Shown here piece by piece: positions 60,513 to 64,000 of a DNA stretch of 64,000 nt; positions within the stretch are counted from its first letter, which is position 1; every line of letters starts with the position of its first letter. The notes below the pieces were generated by a model. The model was not told the origin of the DNA, searched no databases, and saw only the letters and a program-made list of their open reading frames with translations. Origin of the DNA: JBHIYN01 sp041984235. Its GTDB lineage: Bacteria; Pseudomonadota; Gammaproteobacteria; Ga0077536. The stretch is taken from assembly GCA_041984235.1 (NCBI GenBank), contig JBHIYN010000002.1:310001-374000 (forward strand), in the 5' to 3' direction. A program made the position numbers and the translations under genes.

Positions 60513-60602
60513 CCACGGTCAGGTGCGCACGGCGCGCCGCTTCTTTCAGGCCCGCGAAAAGACCATAATCACACCGATCGCGGACGGCTGCGCAGGTCGC
60601 AG

Positions 60603-61937
60603 ATGCAACTCAGGGACTTCCTCCGACTGTTGGGCTTCCTCGCCGGCGGGCTGCTGATCGGGCTCGCCGTGGGCGCCGTGGCGTGGACGCTGTGCGCCGC
60701 GCTGCTCGCCTACGTCGCGCTGCTGCATGGCGATCTCGGCCGCCTGCTCGCCTGGCTGCGCCAGCACAAGCGTCACGAGCCCCCCGAGCGCCCGGGCGTG
60801 TTCGAGGATCTCACGCTCGAGATCGACTACCTGCGCGAGCGGCACAAGAAGCGCAAGAAGAAGCTCGCCAACTACCTCAAGCAGTTCCAGCAGGCGACCC
60901 GCGCACTGCCCGATGCCACCGTGGTGCTGGACACCCACGACGAGGTGCGCTGGGCCAACGGCGCGGCGGCGCGCGACCTCGGCATCCGCTGGCCGGACGA
61001 CGTCGGCCAGCGCATCACCAACCTGGTGCGCGAGCCCAAGCTGCGCAGCTTCATCGAGCAGCAGTCCGACGACCTCTCGCGCACCATCGAGATCGAGAGC
61101 CCGACCAACGCCGAACGCCAGTTGAGCGTGCTGACCGCGCCCTACGGCAACGACCAGCGCATCCTGGTCGCGCGCGACATCACCCAGCTGCACCGCGCCA
61201 ACCAGATCCGCAGCGACTTCGTGGCCAACGTCTCGCACGAGCTGCGCACCCCGATCACGGTGTTTCGCGGCTACCTCGAGAACCTCGCCGAGCGCAGCAG
61301 CGAAGCGCCGCCGGGCTGGCAGCCGGCGCTGGAGCAGATGGCACTGCACGCCGAGCGCATGCGCGGACTGGTCGAGGAGCTGCTGCTGCTGTCCAGCCTC
61401 GAGGCGGAGGACACGGTGCCGGATCCGGCCGCGGTCGACGTGCCCGGCCTGATCGCCGAGATCCACGACCGCGCGCGCGAGCTGTCGGGCGACAAGGAGC
61501 ACCTGTTCTCACTCGAGGTCGACGGCGAGGTGCGCGTCAACGGCGCACGCAACGAGCTCTACAGCGCCTTCTCCAACCTGGTCTTCAATGCCGTGCAGTA
61601 CACCGAGGCGCGCGGCATCATCCGCGTGCGCTGGTACCGTGATGGGGCCGGCGCCCATTTCAGCGTCGAGGACAACGGCATCGGCGTCGCCGAGGAGCAC
61701 CTGCCGCGCCTGACCGAACGCTTCTACCGCGTCGACAGCTCGCGCCGGCGTCTCGACGGCCTCGGCGGCACCGGCCTCGGCCTGGCCATCGTCAAGCACG
61801 TGCTGGCGCGCCACGGTGCGAGCCTGTCGATTGTGAGCGAGCCCGGCCGCGGCAGCACCTTCAGCGCCGACTTTCCGCCCGAGACCGTGGTCGACGAGGC
61901 CGCGGTCGATCGCCGCAGCGCACGCGGCGGGGCGTAA
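60603..61937 (+). CDS. phoR: Phosphate regulon sensor histidine kinase PhoR
   Basis: Membrane kinase of 444 residues. Two closely spaced N-terminal helices (about 8-48) are followed by a charged linker, a PAS-like domain (about 95-195), the phospho-accepting His212 in NVSHELRTPITVFRGYLE, and the ATPase domain with N box NELYSAFSNLVFNAVQYT, G1 VEDNGIGVAEEHL and G2 GGTGLGLAIVKHVLARH. The short periplasmic loop agrees with sensing through the Pst complex and PhoU rather than free phosphate. It converges with phoU 16 bp away. Confidence 0.95.
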   Translation: MQLRDFLRLLGFLAGGLLIGLAVGAVAWTLCAALLAYVALLHGDLGRLLAWLRQHKRHEPPERPGVFEDLTLEIDYLRERHKKRKKKLANYLKQFQQATRALPDATVVLDTHDEVRWANGAAARDLGIRWPDDVGQRITNLVREPKLRSFIEQQSDDLSRTIEIESPTNAERQLSVLTAPYGNDQRILVARDITQLHRANQIRSDFVANVSHELRTPITVFRGYLENLAERSSEAPPGWQPALEQMALHAERMRGLVEELLLLSSLEAEDTVPDPAAVDVPGLIAEIHDRARELSGDKEHLFSLEVDGEVRVNGARNELYSAFSNLVFNAVQYTEARGIIRVRWYRDGAGAHFSVEDNGIGVAEEHLPRLTERFYRVDSSRRRLDGLGGTGLGLAIVKHVLARHGASLSIVSEPGRGSTFSADFPPETVVDEAAVDRRSARGGA

Positions 61938-61953
61938 AGCCGCCGGCGCCGGC

Positions 61954-62682
61954 TCAGCCGCGGTTGCGGCCGGCCTGGAGCTCCTGCTCGACCTGCTCCA
62001 GCGCGACGTGGCGCACGTCCTTGCCTTCGACCAGGTAGATGACGTTCTCGCAGATGTTGCGCGCGTGATCGCCGATCCGTTCCAGCGCACGCACCGCCAG
62101 CACCGCGTCCAGCACCGGTGAGATGGCGCGTGCGTCCTCCATCATGTAGGTGATGAGGTGGCGCATGATGACGTCGGTCTCGACGTCCACCTCGCGATCC
62201 TCCTGCGCCACCTCGAAGGCCGACTTGGAGTCCATGCGCGCGAAGGCGTCGAGCGCGGCGCGCACCATGCGGCGCACGTGGTGGCCCATCGGCAGCATGC
62301 CGACGTAGTAGGAGTTCATCGCCCCGACCGAGGACAGGTTGAGGATCAGCCGCGCGATCTTCTCCGCCTCGTCACCGATGCGTTCCAGGTCGGTGATGGT
62401 CTTGCTGACCGCCAGCACCAGCCTGAGATCGCCCGCCGCCGGCTGCCGCCTGAGCAGGATCTCGGTGCAGTCGCTGTCGATCTCGACCTCCAGCGCGTTG
62501 ACCTTGAAGTCGTTGACCGCGACGTACTCCGCGGCCTCGAAGTCGCCCCGCGCGAGGGTATCCAGCACCTTCTGCAGGTGGTCCTCGACCAGCCCGCCCA
62601 TGGCGAGCACCTTGGAACGGATGTCCTCCAGCTCCTTGTCGAACTGCTGGGAAATATGGTGCGGCAAGCGTGATGTCGCCAT
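61954..62682 (-). CDS. phoU: Phosphate transport system regulator PhoU
   Basis: Links Pst activity to PhoR and limits phosphate uptake. The 242 residues form the tandem three-helix PhoU repeats, each with the metal-binding E/DxxxD pattern: LALAVSKTITDLERIGDEAEKIARL-type (seen as DLERIGDEAEKIARLILNL) and ALERIGDHARNICENVIYL. GAGAGAG precedes the ATG. It is the last gene of the pst operon, separated from pstB by 302 bp that hold an inverted-repeat element. Confidence 0.96.
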   Translation of the reverse strand: MATSRLPHHISQQFDKELEDIRSKVLAMGGLVEDHLQKVLDTLARGDFEAAEYVAVNDFKVNALEVEIDSDCTEILLRRQPAAGDLRLVLAVSKTITDLERIGDEAEKIARLILNLSSVGAMNSYYVGMLPMGHHVRRMVRAALDAFARMDSKSAFEVAQEDREVDVETDVIMRHLITYMMEDARAISPVLDAVLAVRALERIGDHARNICENVIYLVEGKDVRHVALEQVEQELQAGRNRG

Positions 62683-62839
62683 TTAATTTCTCTCTCTCGC
62701 GCCGCGGCGCGAGTCAAAATATCTTCTTTCAGCGCCTGGTTTCGGGCGAATCCGCGTCAGGGCGAGCGATCAAGTTCGAGGGCAAGGCGCGGGCTTACTC
62801 GTAACTGATGCTGCACTCCTCACTTCGGGGCCATTTGGA

Positions 62840-62989
62840 GCCAAAAATCGTTGCTCAGGTGAGCGAGCAGGGACGAGCGCAAGGCGCGAAGTCTCCGAGG
62901 AGCGCAGCCTACATCAGTAGGTGAGCACCGCAGGAGGCTTCGCAACGCCGCGATCGCCCCGCGCAGCCGCCTGAGCAATGATTTTTAGC
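62840..62989. repeat. 150-bp inverted-repeat element covering the pstB stop codon
   Basis: Terminal inverted repeats of 20 bp (62840-62859 GCCAAAAATCGTTGCTCAGG and complement 62970-62989) match at 18 positions. A small hairpin CCTAC-ATCA-GTAGG (62908-62921) lies at the exact centre (62914.5). AAG and TCTC blocks also pair between halves, so the unit is an imperfect palindrome. The right end contains the pstB TAA. The architecture is the same as the element next to tolQ although the sequences differ. The remaining 150 bp toward phoU show nothing recognisable. Confidence 0.88.
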
Positions 62990-63869
62990 CGTAGCGTCCG
63001 GTGATGTAGTCCTCCGTCTGCTTCTCCTTAGGCGTCGTGAACAGCCGCTTGGTCTCGCCGAACTCGATCAGGTCACCCATGTACATGAAGGCCGTGTAGT
63101 CGGACACGCGCGCGGCCTGCTGCATGTTGTGGGTGACGATGACGATGGTGTACTGCTCCTTGAGCTCGTAGATCAGCTCTTCGATCTTGAGCGTGGAGAT
63201 CGGGTCCAGCGCCGAGGCCGGCTCGTCGAGCAGCAGCACTTCGGGCTCGATAGCGATGGCGCGCGCGATAACCAGGCGTTGCTGCTGGCCGCCGGACAGT
63301 CCCAGCGCGCTGTCGTGCACGCGATCCTTGACCTCGTCCCACAGCGCGGCGCCGCGCAGCGCGCGTTCGACCGCCTTGTCCAGCACCCGCCGCGTCTTGA
63401 TGCCCTGGATGCGCAGGCCGTAGGCGACGTTCTCGTAGATGGTCTTCGGAAACGGGTTGGGTTTCTGGAACACCATGCCGACGCGGCGGCGCAGGTTGGC
63501 GACGTTGACCGCCCGATCGTAGATGTTCTGACCGTTGAGCAGCACCTCGCCGTCGATGCGCACGTCGTCGATGAGATCGTTCATGCGGTTGAAGCAGCGC
63601 AGCAGGGTCGACTTGCCGCAGCCGGAGGGACCGATGAACGCCGTGACCCGCCGCTCGGGGATCGACATGTTGACGTCGCGCAGCGCCTGCTTCTCGCTGT
63701 AGTAGAGGTTCAGGCCGCGCACCTGGATGCACTCCTGCTCCCGCGCGGGGGCCGTGCCGGGCTCGCCGCCGCGCACGTTCTCGACGTCGACGCGCCGGGT
63801 GAGTGCCGCGCCCGCCTCGGCGGTGTGTCGCTCCATCGCCCTCGATCCGGTGTCAGGTTTCGGTTGCAT
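62985..63869 (-). CDS. pstB: Phosphate ABC transporter ATP-binding protein
   Basis: ATPase of the high-affinity phosphate importer. The 294 residues are about 35 longer than E. coli PstB because of a polar N-terminal extension; a start at an internal ATG (about 33 bp in) is possible. Walker A is GPSGCGKST, the Q loop MVFQKPNPFPKTIYENVAYGLR is split by normal spacing, the signature is LSGGQQQRLVIARA and Walker B is LLLDEPASALDP. It ends in the usual DYITGRYG. It overlaps the end of pstA by 17 bp. Confidence 0.96.
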   Translation of the reverse strand: MQPKPDTGSRAMERHTAEAGAALTRRVDVENVRGGEPGTAPAREQECIQVRGLNLYYSEKQALRDVNMSIPERRVTAFIGPSGCGKSTLLRCFNRMNDLIDDVRIDGEVLLNGQNIYDRAVNVANLRRRVGMVFQKPNPFPKTIYENVAYGLRIQGIKTRRVLDKAVERALRGAALWDEVKDRVHDSALGLSGGQQQRLVIARAIAIEPEVLLLDEPASALDPISTLKIEELIYELKEQYTIVIVTHNMQQAARVSDYTAFMYMGDLIEFGETKRLFTTPKEKQTEDYITGRYG

Positions 63870-64000
63870 TGTACTTTTCCCGCAGGCGGTTGCGAATGGT
63901 TATGGCGGCGAGGTTGAGGGTCACGATGATGATCACGAGCAGCAGCGAGGTGGCATAGACCAGCGGACGCGCCGCCTCCACGTTGGGACTCTGGAAGCCG
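63853..64000 (-). CDS. pstA: Phosphate ABC transporter permease PstA, C-terminal end (cut by window end)
   Basis: The last 48 codons are present, reading from the window edge to TGA at 63853-63855. The sequence ends in a membrane helix (ARPLVYATSLLLVIIIVTLNL) and the typical basic tail AAITIRNRLREKY. Identification rests on this tail and on the 17-bp overlap with pstB. It implies an upstream pstS-pstC beyond the window. Confidence 0.9.
   Translation of the reverse strand, partial: GFQSPNVEAARPLVYATSLLLVIIIVTLNLAAITIRNRLREKYNATET

Overview
This 64 kb window is a gene-dense, GC-rich stretch of chromosome from a gammaproteobacterium. The evidence is gene order: rpe-gph-trpGDC, hisAFIE-tatABC, polA beside a DUF2782 gene, kdsDC-lptCAB-rpoN-hpf-ptsN-rapZ-ptsHI, yebC-ruvCAB-ybgC-tolQRAB-pal-cpoB, leuS-lptE-holA-proA-nadD-rsfS-rlmH-maf and phoBR. 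A proton/sodium pyrophosphatase next to a PPi-type phosphofructokinase is reminiscent of Chromatiales-like sulfur oxidisers or methanotrophs, but no species can be named from the sequence. There is no prophage, transposase gene, rRNA, CRISPR array or obvious genomic island. About 73 protein genes and one tRNA can be supported.

Layout. 1-3.5 kb (+): end of rpe, gph, trpG, trpD, trpC, with no trpE. 3.5-6.2 kb (-): ilvA, a class II aldolase and a VOC protein. 6.2-10.7 kb: rpiA (+), then hisA-hisF-hisI-hisE-tatA-tatB-tatC (-). 10.8-15 kb: polA (-) divergent from a DUF2782 gene and thrB (+). 15.2-27.6 kb (-): an OmpA-like lipoprotein, mgtE, the regulatory PTS, rpoN, the Lpt/Kds envelope genes and a Ca2+/Na+ antiporter. 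27.7-30.6 kb (+): a MurU-like nucleotidyltransferase and a two-sensor lytic transglycosylase. 30.6-44.2 kb (-): queC, queE, Tol-Pal, ybgC, ruvBAC, yebC, nadA, aspS and an FmdB-type zinc ribbon gene. 44.4-47.7 kb (+): tRNA-Lys, an Fe(II)/2-oxoglutarate dioxygenase and hppA. 48-51.4 kb: a small membrane protein, bepA and pfp. 51.4-59.5 kb (-): the leuS-to-maf cluster and a ComEA-like gene. 59.8-64 kb: phoB-phoR (+) facing pstA-pstB-phoU (-).

The genes are mostly housekeeping and envelope functions: LPS synthesis and transport (KdsC/D, LptA/B/C/E), outer-membrane stability (Tol-Pal, OmpA-like, BepA), peptidoglycan turnover, amino acid synthesis, Holliday junction processing and phosphate sensing. 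Most neighbours overlap by 1-20 bp (ATGA/GTGA), indicating tight translational coupling.

The most unusual feature is a set of palindromic repeats placed in or beside these core operons. (a) Two elements share the end motif AAAAAGGGGACATGCCAC. One is fused to the end of thrB and supplies its stop codon; the other is a perfect 78-bp palindrome 12 bp before the tolR start. (b) Two elements of about 145 bp have terminal inverted repeats of 17-20 bp and a small hairpin at the exact centre. One begins in the tolQ stop codon and the other covers the pstB stop codon, so both sit between genes of one operon. No mobilising enzyme lies in the window. These elements, a lytic transglycosylase with two sensor domains, and an unrecognised small membrane protein with an operator-like inverted repeat are the points most worth following up.
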